Positions 43,534 through 52,796 are shown, numbered from the stretch's first letter. The stretch: DNA of 64,000 nt from an uncultured Maribacter sp. (GCF_947496775.1 NZ_CANMDU010000004.1:1-64000), one strand, 5' to 3'. Numbers and translations: made by a program. Notes: a model not told the origin generated them from the letters alone.

Positions 43534-44190
43534 TTAAGCTTTACCACCGTCTAATTCGTCTTGCCATTTTTTTAACTCGTCCCATTTGCCTTCAGCTGCC
43601 AATTTAGCTTGAGCTGGCCAAGTTTCTGTTACGTGATTACCACGAACACCTGCTATAATTTCAGATATTTTTTCCGATTTCGTTTTTGCTAATTCAGCAA
43701 AAGATGAAATACCTGCAGCAATTAACGTTTCTGCAATTTTTGGTCCAATACCTTCAATCTTTTTTAAGTCATCTGCTTTTGCTGCTGCTTTCTTTGGAGC
43801 CGCCTTTTTAGCTTCTGCTTTTGGAGCTGCTTCTTTTTTAGGAGCTGCCTCTTTTTTAGGAGCGGCTTTCTTAGAACCAGAAGATACAATACTCTCAATT
43901 ACGATTTCCGTTAAAGACTGGCGATGACCATTCTTTTTCTTGTAACCTTTACGTCTTTTCTTATGAAAAACGATTACTTTGTCACTTCTTAAGTGCTTAA
44001 TGACTTTAGCCTCAACAGCGGCTCCGTCTATAGCTGGGGCGCCAATAGTTACATTCTTACCGTCATCTAAAAGAAGTACATTGTCAAAAGTTACCTTTTT
44101 TCCTTCTTCCGTCTGTAAACGGTGAACATACACTTTTTGATCTTTCGCAACTTTAAATTGCTGCCCTGCCATCTCTACAATTGCGTACAT
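43534..44190 (-). CDS. rplU: Ribosomal protein bL21 with a C-terminal helix-hairpin-helix extension
   Basis: 218 residues, about twice the normal length of bL21. Residues 1-104 are standard bL21 (MYAIVEMAGQQFKVAKDQKV to the basic KKRRKGYKKKNGHRQSLTEI). A Lys/Ala/Pro-rich linker follows (repeats of APKKEA, about 111-138), then a helix-hairpin-helix-type domain (LKKIEGIGPKIAETLIAAGISSFAELA, about 143-170) and an amphipathic end. The extension is a lineage feature of many Flavobacteria and could bind rRNA or DNA. The gene leads the rplU-rpmA operon from a good promoter. Confidence 0.95.
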   Translation of the reverse strand: MYAIVEMAGQQFKVAKDQKVYVHRLQTEEGKKVTFDNVLLLDDGKNVTIGAPAIDGAAVEAKVIKHLRSDKVIVFHKKRRKGYKKKNGHRQSLTEIVIESIVSSGSKKAAPKKEAAPKKEAAPKAEAKKAAPKKAAAKADDLKKIEGIGPKIAETLIAAGISSFAELAKTKSEKISEIIAGVRGNHVTETWPAQAKLAAEGKWDELKKWQDELDGGKA

Positions 44191-44242
44191 AGCGTGTATT
44201 AATTTATTATTAAAACCTATTTATTTTTTAAATAGGCGGCTG

Positions 44243-44272
44243 CAAATATACAGTTAATTCGGTAATTTACAA
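44243..44272 (-). promoter_or_regulatory. rplU-rpmA promoter (-33 TTG, -7 TATATTTG)
   Basis: On the minus strand TTG (44272-44270) is followed after 19 bp by TATATTTG (44250-44243), a full match to the Bacteroidota consensus, 52 bp before the rplU start. Confidence 0.75.
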
Positions 44273-44473
44273 GGGATTTCAACAGAATTTGAGGTCATTT
44301 TGCACTAATATTTCTAAAATAATTGCACTCTTTTTAACTACACCTTTAACAAATTATCAAAAATAAAACACCAAAAACAATGTAAAGTACTTATAATCAG
44401 TTATTTAAATTGAGTGTAAATAAAAAACAGCCCTAAAGAAGCACCCTTTTAATCCTTATGTATATTTAGACTA

Positions 44474-44902
44474 TTATCCTATTTTTCTTATATCGGCCTC
44501 CCCAATAACGCTACCTTTATTTACTTAAACATCACCCATGTAATTAATAGTAGTTTCTCCATAACCAGTAACTTTTAAACAATCCGAAAGATTTACTCTA
44601 AAATTACTTTCTCCATAAGCTGTAATTTTTGTGCTAATATTCTCTAAAGTTACTGTATTAACCTCACTTTCCTCGTAAGCACTATAAACTTGTCTTTGCA
44701 CCAAACCATCTTTTATCCCTAAATAACTCTCCCAATAAATATTTACTGAATGTAGATCTACAGTTAAAGAATTAAAATAAACTTTAGATTCTCCGTATAT
44801 AACTAATTTTAAATCTTTTTGATTTATTGAGCTTTCGGTACGCACCACCTTCTCTCCCCAAATAGATAGCCCTCCTTTAAGAATGCTACACTTTTGGAGT
44901 AT
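44474..44902 (-). pseudogene. Decayed GIN-domain (DUF2807-like) gene fragment
   Basis: The frame reads LKGGLSIWGEKVV, then RTESSINQKDLKLVIYGESKV, AYGESNFRV, VTGYGETTINYMGDV, then an in-frame TAA at 44525-44527, and continues VNKGSVIGEADIRKIG to a second stop at 44474. The repeated G-x-S/GES steps are those of the GIN/DUF2807 beta-helix head domain, and the family text normally runs through the position of the TAA. There is no signal peptide, no lipobox and no ATG, and the upstream end runs straight into the 3' end of the EamA gene. It is therefore an N-terminally truncated relic with a nonsense mutation. A 107-codon GTG-initiated ORF (44848-44525) remains inside it. Confidence 0.75.
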
Positions 44903-44918
44903 TTTTAAAATATGCGAC

Positions 44919-45797
44919 CTATTCTTTCTTCTTTTTATTCACCAACCAAACACCAAAAAGGATGATTAACCCCCCAATTATTTGATACAAATTAATCTTC
45001 TCCCCATCTAAAACTCCCCAAAATATAGCCACAAGAGGAATGGTATACGTAACCGAAGCAGCAAAAACTGGGCTAGAAATATGAATTAATTTATTAAAGA
45101 GAATATTAGCCATTGCAGTACCTAAAAATGCTAAAATAAGCGTATATCCAAGCGCCTTTTGAATTTGAGGCTCGTGAAAATTTATAGTAAAAATACCCGC
45201 ATAACTCACCATTGCAATTGCTGGCAAAACAACCACACCAAAACTTGCTGTAGTAACCGCCAAAGGAGACAAATGTGCTAAATGCTTTTTTATAATATTT
45301 ATATTAAAGGCATAACCCAAAGCCGAAAGAATTACAAAAATAGAATAGGCGTAATTTTGCTCTGGACTAAATTCCATACCCACAACAATTAAAGCTATTG
45401 TTCCGAGCAAACCTATAATAACACCTACAATTTGTCTTTTAGTAATAGCCAACCCAAAAAGCCAAATACCCACTAAAGTAGTACCTAATGGAGCAATTGA
45501 GTTTAGTATAGAAGTAATACCACTATCTATTTCTGTCTGGGCAATTGCAAAAAAGAAAGGCGGAAAAAAAGAACTTAAAAAACCTGCTATGGTGACCCAT
45601 TTCCAATCTTTAACACTTAAACTTTTTAAAGTCTTTATACCAAATGAAAATAAAAATAACGACGCAAAAATAATTCGTAAGCCTCCCAATTGCATGGAAC
45701 TAAACCCAACTAATCCCTTTTTTATCAGGATAAATGAAGACCCCCAAATAAAGGAAAGCAAAATAAGATAAAGCCACTTCTTTCTAGAATTACTCAA
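44919..45797 (-). CDS. EamA/DMT-family permease
   Basis: About 293 residues, ten membrane helices in two EamA repeats (FIWGSSFILIKKGLVG... and AYSIFVILSALGYAFNINIIKK...). It belongs to the drug/metabolite transporter superfamily; the substrate is unknown. The start is uncertain: ATG codons at 45845 and 45827 precede a hydrophilic, atypical leader, whereas TTG at 45797 gives MSNSRKKWLYLILLSFIWG, the family's usual N-terminus. I chose the TTG. Its 3' end borders the GIN-domain relic. Confidence 0.88.
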   Translation of the reverse strand: MSNSRKKWLYLILLSFIWGSSFILIKKGLVGFSSMQLGGLRIIFASLFLFSFGIKTLKSLSVKDWKWVTIAGFLSSFFPPFFFAIAQTEIDSGITSILNSIAPLGTTLVGIWLFGLAITKRQIVGVIIGLLGTIALIVVGMEFSPEQNYAYSIFVILSALGYAFNINIIKKHLAHLSPLAVTTASFGVVVLPAIAMVSYAGIFTINFHEPQIQKALGYTLILAFLGTAMANILFNKLIHISSPVFAASVTYTIPLVAIFWGVLDGEKINLYQIIGGLIILFGVWLVNKKKKE

Positions 45798-45962
45798 ACA
45801 AATTAATTTTATACAAATGTGGTTCATTATTTTTAAACCAACCATATGTTAAATATCATTTTTTATTTTTTATCTGTTATTTCCTCATTTTTAGGTTCGT
45901 ATTTAATGGTAATCATCATGCATATTAGTGCAAACTAATTTATCTTCGCAAAAAAATTTAGT

Positions 45963-46337
45963 TTGAAAAGCTATACTGCATACTTTTTTGTACTACTGTA
46001 TCTATTAGCCATGGCAAGACCAATTATGCCCGTTATAGAATACATTGTGAATAAAGATTACATAGCTAAAGTTCTTTGCATTAACAAAGAAAAAACAGAG
46101 CTTAATTGCGAAGGAAAATGTTATTTAATGCAACAATTAAAAGCGCAGGAGGAAAATAAAAAACCTAACCTTCCAAAAGTATCCTTAGAAGAATACCCTA
46201 TAGGTTTTGTTTATTTAACAACTTTAGAACACCATTTTGAAAAGAGTTCTTTTACTAAGGTCCAAATAAAATACATTAAAAATTACCATTTTCTATTTAA
46301 TAAAAATGCATTAAGGCCCCCTATTTTTTTAAGCTAA
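45963..46337 (+). CDS. Small exported Cys protein next to a metal-uptake receptor
   Basis: 124 residues from a TTG start. An N-terminal hydrophobic segment (about 4-17) followed by MARPIMPVIEYIVNKDYI and the conserved LCINKEKTELNCEGKCYLMQQLKAQEE with three cysteines. The C-terminal part is hydrophobic-aromatic. Proteins with this CxGKC core appear before TonB receptors and PepSY proteins in Bacteroidota; their function is not known. Its position upstream of the receptor at 46452 suggests a role in metal or siderophore uptake. Confidence 0.65.
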   Translation: MKSYTAYFFVLLYLLAMARPIMPVIEYIVNKDYIAKVLCINKEKTELNCEGKCYLMQQLKAQEENKKPNLPKVSLEEYPIGFVYLTTLEHHFEKSSFTKVQIKYIKNYHFLFNKNALRPPIFLS

Positions 46338-46451
46338 TTTTCTTGCTCACCGAGCATCTTACTTTTATATTCAAAATTTTACATTTTTATTACTAAAAAA
46401 ATTTTAAGCAAAAGCAAAAGAGCTTTTATTTAATCTATAACATTATTATAA

Positions 46452-48785
46452 ATGAAAAAAATTAGCATTCTGTTGTTTGCGTTAGCAATCAGCACAATTA
46501 CATTTGCCCAGAATACTTATAAAGGAAAAGTATTGGGTGAAAACAACGAAGCTCTTCATGGAGCTACAATAATTTCTAGTACAAAAGGAGGAACATCAAC
46601 AAACAAAAAAGGCCTTTTTTCCATTACTCTAAACAATACACCAAAGGTAACCGTTAGTTATATTGGCTATAAAAATGCCTCTGTCACCCTTAATTCTGAA
46701 TCTAACATAATTAAATTACAGATTTCCGAAGAATCGTTAGAAGAGGTTGTTATATCCGCCAGCAGAGAACAACAAAAAAGAAAAGAGGTACCTGCTGCTA
46801 TATCTGTTATTAGCGCAAAAACTATTAAAGAGACAAAAGCTTTTGGTATTGAACAAATTGTTAACCAAGTTCCTGGTGTTTTTATGGCAACGTCAAAGGC
46901 ATCGAGTAATGAGGTTCACTTTATGTCTGTACGTTCTCCTATATCTACTAAATCTTTATTTTTGTATGTAGAAGATGGCTTACCTATAAGACCAACGGCC
47001 GTTTTTAACCACAATGCGCTTTTAGAAATGAACAATACTTCTTTTGAAAGAGTTGAGGTTTTAAAAGGTCCGGCTTCTAGCATATATGGGAGTGAGTCCA
47101 TTGGAGGTAGTTTTAATTTTATTACAAAAACTCCAAAACCAGGTTTACATGGTAGCGTGGCTTTCCAAGCGAACGACATGGGACTTAAAAAATATGAAAC
47201 CGAAATATCTAACCACAATAACAAAAATTTTGGTTTTTATCTAGGAACTCATTATATCCATAGAGAAGATGGCCCTATTAAACATAGTGATTATGAAAAA
47301 TTTGCTCTTACTTTTAAAACTATAAACGATTTTTCTAAAAGTCTTAAATGGACCAATGCGATAACACTTGTGGATTTTAGAACAGATATGACGGGCTCTT
47401 TAACAGAATCTGACTATCTAGGCGGAAATTATGAAAGCGATCAAACTTTTACAGAAAGAGTTGCCCTAGCTTTTAGATACAGAAGTACTTTAGATAAATA
47501 TTGGAATGACAATAACAAAACCTCATTCAATTTTATCTATAGAGATAATAGAATGGACCAAATACCGTCTTATAGAGTACGTCAATTTAGAAATAATGGC
47601 CAGCTAACTGGCTCGGCTTCTGGGGAGACAAACTCTAACCAATTTGTAAGTTATGTGGGATTAATACAGCATAAGCTAAATTTTGATTTTCTTAACTCCT
47701 CTCTTATTGTTGGAGCCTCGGTAGACCTATCTCCTCAGGATTACGTTGCCGAAGAGATTAGTATTACTGTAGATACAACTACTGGACAAAATTTAAGTTA
47801 CTCCAAAAATTCTGGAGACTTTATCCTAAACTATAAAGCCGACATTCTAAATTATGCTGGGTATTTACAATATGAGATTTCACCTATTGAAGCTATAAAA
47901 ATTACTGGAGCATTACGTTATGATAAGTTTATTTATGATTACGACAACCGTATAGAAGGCCAAGCTGGTGCTCAAGATTCTAAATCTGAATACCATAATT
48001 TATCCCCTAAACTAGGAGCTAATTTTAACTTTTCTAATAACGTAGGTATTTATCTGAATTATTCTAATGGGTTTACTCCACCACAAACTTCAACCTTGTA
48101 CAGAAATAGCCTTGTGGATATCGGGGGAGAAATTTTTGATTTAAAACCTAGTGACTATAATAACTACGAAATTGGAGGTTACTTTATAAATGATACATGG
48201 AAGCTAGATGCCGCTCTATATCTACTAAATGGGAAAAACACATTAATTACCCTTAGAGACCCGAACGATTTATTTTATAATGCGAATGCAGGAAAAACAA
48301 GGTCTATGGGTATAGAATATGGTATCACATTTAAACCCACAAAAGAAGTATCATTAATACACAATGGTAGCTACGCCAATCATAAATATGTTAGCTTTTT
48401 TGAACAAGGGGTAGATTATTCAGATACTCCTATGGAAACTGCTCCTAAACTATTAGGTATTTCTAAAGTCATTTATAAACCTTCCTTTATTAAAAACTTT
48501 GCTATTTCAGCTGAACATGAACTTGTTGGAAAATACAACACTAGTTTTGAAAATCAAGTAGATAACGGAGACGGCACCTTTAGCACAGCCACTTATGACG
48601 GCCATAATATTATAAATTTAAAAGCAACCTATAACTACAAAAGCTTCGAAATTTGGGTTCATGCATTAAATATTTTTGATGACTTGTACTCCGTAAGAGC
48701 TTCCTATAATAGATTTAGAGATGCTAATCGTTACATCATTGGAAACCCAAGAGCTTTCCATGGAGGCATAAAATACTCTTTTTAA
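46452..48785 (+). CDS. TonB-dependent receptor with CarboxypepD_reg-like domain
   Basis: 777 residues. Signal peptide to about residue 19, a carboxypeptidase-regulatory-like beta domain (YKGKVLGENNEALHGATIIS, about 23-95), the plug (EEVVISASREQQKRKEVPAAISVISAKTI, VNQVPGVFM, VLKGPASSIYGSESIGGSFNFITK) and a barrel ending in FHGGIKYSF. The plug phrases fit siderophore or heme-type receptors. With the Cys protein before it and the PepSY-membrane protein after it, iron or another metal complex is the likely cargo, by context only. Confidence 0.92.
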   Translation: MKKISILLFALAISTITFAQNTYKGKVLGENNEALHGATIISSTKGGTSTNKKGLFSITLNNTPKVTVSYIGYKNASVTLNSESNIIKLQISEESLEEVVISASREQQKRKEVPAAISVISAKTIKETKAFGIEQIVNQVPGVFMATSKASSNEVHFMSVRSPISTKSLFLYVEDGLPIRPTAVFNHNALLEMNNTSFERVEVLKGPASSIYGSESIGGSFNFITKTPKPGLHGSVAFQANDMGLKKYETEISNHNNKNFGFYLGTHYIHREDGPIKHSDYEKFALTFKTINDFSKSLKWTNAITLVDFRTDMTGSLTESDYLGGNYESDQTFTERVALAFRYRSTLDKYWNDNNKTSFNFIYRDNRMDQIPSYRVRQFRNNGQLTGSASGETNSNQFVSYVGLIQHKLNFDFLNSSLIVGASVDLSPQDYVAEEISITVDTTTGQNLSYSKNSGDFILNYKADILNYAGYLQYEISPIEAIKITGALRYDKFIYDYDNRIEGQAGAQDSKSEYHNLSPKLGANFNFSNNVGIYLNYSNGFTPPQTSTLYRNSLVDIGGEIFDLKPSDYNNYEIGGYFINDTWKLDAALYLLNGKNTLITLRDPNDLFYNANAGKTRSMGIEYGITFKPTKEVSLIHNGSYANHKYVSFFEQGVDYSDTPMETAPKLLGISKVIYKPSFIKNFAISAEHELVGKYNTSFENQVDNGDGTFSTATYDGHNIINLKATYNYKSFEIWVHALNIFDDLYSVRASYNRFRDANRYIIGNPRAFHGGIKYSF

Positions 48786-48790
48786 TTTGT

Positions 48791-48824
48791 AAAAGGGATG
48801 CTAAGTTTTAGCATCCCTTTTTTT
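48791..48824 (+). terminator. Strong terminator between the TonB receptor and PepSY genes
   Basis: GGGATGCTAA (48795-48804) and TTAGCATCCC (48808-48817) pair around a three-base loop, with an A run before and seven Ts after. It starts 5 bp after the receptor stop and ends 12 bp before the next ATG, so PepSY expression needs read-through or an internal promoter. Confidence 0.9.
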
Positions 48825-48835
48825 AAATACCACAA

Positions 48836-50086
48836 ATGAAAAAAAACGAATTATTAAATAAATGGCTATGGAAGTGGCACGTAATAGCTGGATTAATTTC
48901 AGCTCCTTTCGTTATTCTATTAGCGATTACTGGTTTTCTTTATTTGCTAAAAACGGATTATGAAACACCTAAACAAAAACATATTACAGAAGTTGCAATA
49001 AAAGGAACTCCTATAACCTTTCAACAGCAGCTAGAAATTGCTAATAAAAATGCAGTTAAAAAGCCTAACGCTATGATCCTTCCCAAACATAAAAATGAGG
49101 CTACAGAATTTGTCTCTGGAAGATTTGGCGGAAAAACTTCACTCTATATTGACCCTTATAAGAAAGGGGTATCTGGAGAAATTCTCCCAAAAACAACTTT
49201 AATGTTTAAGATTAGAAAATTACATGGAGAACTACTATTGGGCAAATGGGGAACAAAAATCGTAGAACTAATTGCAAGTTGGATGGTAGTTCTTATAATA
49301 ACTGGACTCTACGTTTGGTGGCCATCCAGAGGATGGGATATAAAAGGTTTTTTTATCCCTAGAATTAACCAAGGGAAACAAATTCTCTTTAGAGATTTAC
49401 ATGTAATTTTTAGCTTCTGGATTTCTGGACTTTTACTCCTTACATTAGCAGGTGGTTTTCCCTGGACAGATGTATTTGGCTCCAATTTTAAATGGGTTCA
49501 AAAAACAACTAATACTGGATATCCTAGCTCCTGGGAAGGGAGAGGTTTTAAATCTACCGTCAACGGAAAACCCATTTCTTTAGACGATATGGTAGTTAAA
49601 GCTAAAGAACTGAGTTTAGACGGAAAAATTTCTATAGGACTTCCTCGAGGAAAAGAAGGAGTATATAGCATCTCTAACGAATTATTTTCCAACTTAAGTG
49701 CGCAAAAAAAATTACATTTTGATCAATATAGTGGAGAGTTAATCCACCAAAACACTTGGAAAGATGTAGGCGTTCTAATGCGAGGAAGAATGTGGGTTAT
49801 GGCATTTCATCAAGGCCAATTTGGAGCCTGGAATTGGTGGTTAATGTTATTCACTGCATTCGCTTTATGCGCGGCTAGTATCTCCGCAATTATTTCTTAT
49901 GTAAAACGTAAAAGAAAAGGCAGCTGGAGTATTCCTAAAGTACCTAAAACATTTAATGTAGGATACAGTATCATTGGAGTATTACTCCTTTTATCTATTC
50001 TTTTCCCCTTATTTGGTGTTAGTGTAATTATAATTATTACTATAGAGTTTTTAAAGCAAAGAAAAAAAGCCACTAAAACATTGTAA
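48836..50086 (+). CDS. PepSY-associated transmembrane protein
   Basis: 416 residues with four or five membrane helices and large periplasmic loops. The first helix has WLWKWHVIAGLISAPFVILLAITGFLYLLK. KIRKLHGELLLGKWGTKIVELIASW, FRDLHVIFSFWISGLLLLTLAGG and GGPFWTD-like text follow, together with FHQGQFGAWNWW. His residues in KWHV, KLHGELL, DLHV and FHQGQ fit heme-binding or metal-transfer helices seen in PepSY-TM proteins. These often accompany siderophore receptors and act as inner-membrane reductases. Here it lies directly after a TonB receptor, but behind a terminator. Confidence 0.88.
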   Translation: MKKNELLNKWLWKWHVIAGLISAPFVILLAITGFLYLLKTDYETPKQKHITEVAIKGTPITFQQQLEIANKNAVKKPNAMILPKHKNEATEFVSGRFGGKTSLYIDPYKKGVSGEILPKTTLMFKIRKLHGELLLGKWGTKIVELIASWMVVLIITGLYVWWPSRGWDIKGFFIPRINQGKQILFRDLHVIFSFWISGLLLLTLAGGFPWTDVFGSNFKWVQKTTNTGYPSSWEGRGFKSTVNGKPISLDDMVVKAKELSLDGKISIGLPRGKEGVYSISNELFSNLSAQKKLHFDQYSGELIHQNTWKDVGVLMRGRMWVMAFHQGQFGAWNWWLMLFTAFALCAASISAIISYVKRKRKGSWSIPKVPKTFNVGYSIIGVLLLLSILFPLFGVSVIIIITIEFLKQRKKATKTL

Positions 50087-50475
50087 AACATAACTAAAAA
50101 AAACCTCATACAAAAGAATAGAAAAATTCGCAGGTACTTAGGACTTTTACTAAGCAAGCAGTTTTTACTTTGGACAGTCGGAGGCATATATTTTAGTCGG
50201 GCAAATATTGATGAAATTAGAGGTAGTGATTAAAAAAAATAACTACCTCTAATTGTTACAAAGCCAGACTATATTTCTCAAAAAAATATTTAAAAAAAAT
50301 ATTTTCATACGTAAGGCAGTATTGTGTCTTTACAATAAAAATCTATTCTGAATACTCCTTTTTATAGTATTTAGCACAAACAAAATCAAAAAAAAAACAA
50401 AAGAGATAACAAATTGGTGACCGAGCTATTTTGTATATTTGAAACAGCTATATCGCATTTAAAAAAAGTATAATT
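50087..50475. other. 389-bp gene-free stretch after the PepSY gene, with a hairpin
   Basis: No supported ORF. It contains a perfect 13-bp-arm hairpin (50215-50227 with 50242-50254, 14-base loop) without a T run. The rest is AT-rich with no clear promoter. Confidence 0.5.
50215..50254. repeat. Perfect 13-bp-arm hairpin
   Basis: AATTAGAGGTAGT at 50215-50227 and its complement at 50242-50254 around an A-rich loop, about 130 bp past the PepSY stop. It could stabilise an RNA 3' end or be an independent element. Confidence 0.75.
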
Positions 50476-50898
50476 ATGAAAAAATATATCCTAATTCTAG
50501 TTGCAATTACAACCTACACTTTGAGCTCTTGTAAAGAGGAAAAAAAAGCGCCTGAAGGGCCCACGCAAATGCAGCAAGTAATGGCTATTCATGATGAAGT
50601 AATGCCTAAAATGGGGGCTATAGGAAAATTAGTTAGCACATTAAAACCTATGGTAGATTCTACCGAAACAGGTATGCAATATGAAGTTGCCATGAAAGAT
50701 TTGCAAAAAGCCAATAAATCTATGATGGATTGGATGCAAAGTTTTGGTTCTAAATTTGATTCGGATGAAATTCTTAATGGAAAACAATTAACTCCCGAAA
50801 AACAAGAATTACTAAACTCAGAAGAAATTAAAGTTAAAGAAGTAGCAGACTTAATAAATACGAGTATTGCTAAAGCTGAAGTTCTTTTAAAAAAGTAG
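50476..50898 (+). CDS. Small helical lipoprotein
   Basis: 140 residues. Lipoprotein signal peptide with lipobox LSSC (Cys19), then an all-helical region of about 120 residues (QMQQVMAIHDEVMPKMGAIGKLVSTLKPMVDS, MMDWMQSFGSKFDS). Related flavobacterial proteins are sometimes labelled viral A-type inclusion protein, which says nothing about function. No catalytic motif. It is convergent with gldD, 5 bp apart. Confidence 0.65.
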   Translation: MKKYILILVAITTYTLSSCKEEKKAPEGPTQMQQVMAIHDEVMPKMGAIGKLVSTLKPMVDSTETGMQYEVAMKDLQKANKSMMDWMQSFGSKFDSDEILNGKQLTPEKQELLNSEEIKVKEVADLINTSIAKAEVLLKK

Positions 50899-50903
50899 GT
50901 TAT

Positions 50904-51461
50904 TTAATTTTTCCATTTTAGGGTTTCCATTATTTTTCCAATATCCTCCTTTAAATAGGATGCTGCAGGATAAATAGAATCGTAATTCGGTTTTGTATAA
51001 AAATAAAGGGACCCTGTAACAAAATGCTGCGTACTGTCTGTTGCAAAAAACTGAGATTGTGATGCTGCATTACCAACAACCTCGAACAAAACTCCATGAA
51101 CATTACTGTCTGGGTTACTAAAAACCTGCGGATGTATACCATCTGCCTTAACGGCATGTTCGTAACTTAATCTCTCAGCGTCTGCAATCAGCTTTTTTAA
51201 ATTATTATTTACTTTTTTATAACTGATAAAAATTGCCCCTTTCATCTCTGGATAAGAAATAACAAAAGAGCTTTCTTTCTTCTTTTCTATCTGAGCTTTA
51301 TCATTATAAGCAAATTCAAAATTCTTAGTCCCCACTTTTTTAGTTCCTCCAAGAGCATATTCTAAACGTAATTTGGCCTTAGGTTTAGGTAAAACCTCTT
51401 CTTTACAACCTATAAAGAAAATGGAAACAATTATTAAACTACAGATATACTTAAACTTCAT
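50904..51461 (-). CDS. gldD: Gliding motility lipoprotein GldD
   Basis: 185 residues. Lipoprotein signal peptide with lipobox FIGC (Cys19), then PKPKAKLRLEYA and the body with FVISYPEMKGAIFISYKKV, ERLSYEHAVKADGI, GSLYFYTKPNYDSIYPAASYLKEDI, a recognisable GldD pattern. GldD is needed for gliding and for T9SS-dependent secretion in Flavobacterium. It is placed right after gldE (11-bp overlap), the usual order. Confidence 0.92.
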   Translation of the reverse strand: MKFKYICSLIIVSIFFIGCKEEVLPKPKAKLRLEYALGGTKKVGTKNFEFAYNDKAQIEKKKESSFVISYPEMKGAIFISYKKVNNNLKKLIADAERLSYEHAVKADGIHPQVFSNPDSNVHGVLFEVVGNAASQSQFFATDSTQHFVTGSLYFYTKPNYDSIYPAASYLKEDIGKIMETLKWKN

Positions 51462-52779
51462 TTGGAAGGGTAACTTTTATTTGTTTTAATCTTTTTTTAT
51501 CTAAGCTTTCTACAACGAATTTGTAATCTTTAAAAATAATTAACTCGCCTTTTTTAGGAAAACCTCCTGCGATTTCTAACACAAATCCGGCTATAGTCTC
51601 GGACTCTCCTTTTTGGTCTTCAAAATCTTCTTCATCTTCTATCTTAACTACCCTATAAAAATCTTTTAAAGTAGTTTTTCCTTCAAAAACATAATTAAAA
51701 TCATCTAACTTAGAATAAACTAAATCTTCGTCATCAAACTCATCACTTATATCCCCTACTATCTCTTCTATAATATCTTCTAATGTTACGATTCCAGAAG
51801 TTCCACCATACTCATCCACTACAACTGCTAAATGATTTTTCTTTTCTTGGAATTCTAACAATAAATCGTCTAACTTTTTATTTTCAGGAACAAAGTAAGG
51901 TTCTCTTATAAGAGATAACCAGTTAAAAGTTTTACGATCCAAATGAGGTAACAAGTCCTTTACATACAATACACCCAAAACATTGTCCATATTCTCTGAA
52001 AAAACCGGAATTCTAGAATAACCATTCTTTTTTATTTTTTCTAGAACTTCAGCGAATTTCATTTTTTCGTTCAACGCAAAAATGTCAATTCTTGGGCACA
52101 TAACCTGCTTAGTATCCGTATTTCCGAAAGAAACTATACCTTCTAATATTTTTTGCTCTTCTTTTGTGGTATCTCCTTCTGAAGTAAGTTCTAAGGCTTG
52201 GGATAAATGATCTACACTTAAATTAGATTTTTCTTTTCCTAATCTGCTATGAAGAAAAATAGTAGCAGAACGCATTGGCATACTAAATGGCGAAAACACA
52301 ACATCTAATACTTTTAAAGGATACACCATAAATTGCGCAAAACTTTTTCTATTTCTATTAGCGTACACCTTGGGAAGAATTTCTCCAAACATTAAAATTA
52401 AAAAAGTAGCAACTACTACTTCCAATAAAAAACGAACAGAAATAAATCCTAAAAAAATGGTTGTAATAGAAGAAAATAAGTTATCCCCTATAACATTAAA
52501 CAATAAAACAACACCAATATTAATAGCATTATTTGCTATTAATATGGTCGCTAACAACTTTTTTGGTTTTTCTAACAATTTAACCACTAGGCTTCCTTTA
52601 GCTGTTTTTTCTTCTTCAATCTCTTTAATATTTGTCTGAGAAAGTCCAAAAAAAGCAACTTCTGCACCTGAAATAAGTGCAGAACATACCAATAAAAGTA
52701 CTAGAACTCCTATTCTAAGTGCAAAAGCACTATCTAATACTACAAAATTTAACAATAAACTAAGGGGGTCAGGGTCCAC
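51451..52779 (-). CDS. gldE: Gliding motility protein GldE (CNNM/CBS membrane protein)
   Basis: 442 residues. An N-terminal membrane CNNM/DUF21 domain (about 5-190, four helices, ALISGAEVAFFGL), two CBS domains (about 210-330, MCPRIDIFALNEKMKFAEVLEKI and LKLDDLLLEFQEKKNHLAVVVDEYGGTSGIVTLEDIIEEIVGDI), then a transporter-associated C-terminal domain. This is a HlyC/CorC-type magnesium/cobalt transport relative used in gliding. It overlaps gldD by 11 bp and lies 17 bp after ssb. Confidence 0.92.
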   Translation of the reverse strand: MDPDPLSLLLNFVVLDSAFALRIGVLVLLLVCSALISGAEVAFFGLSQTNIKEIEEEKTAKGSLVVKLLEKPKKLLATILIANNAINIGVVLLFNVIGDNLFSSITTIFLGFISVRFLLEVVVATFLILMFGEILPKVYANRNRKSFAQFMVYPLKVLDVVFSPFSMPMRSATIFLHSRLGKEKSNLSVDHLSQALELTSEGDTTKEEQKILEGIVSFGNTDTKQVMCPRIDIFALNEKMKFAEVLEKIKKNGYSRIPVFSENMDNVLGVLYVKDLLPHLDRKTFNWLSLIREPYFVPENKKLDDLLLEFQEKKNHLAVVVDEYGGTSGIVTLEDIIEEIVGDISDEFDDEDLVYSKLDDFNYVFEGKTTLKDFYRVVKIEDEEDFEDQKGESETIAGFVLEIAGGFPKKGELIIFKDYKFVVESLDKKRLKQIKVTLPNEV

Positions 52780-52796
52780 TAGTTACATTTTAAGGT

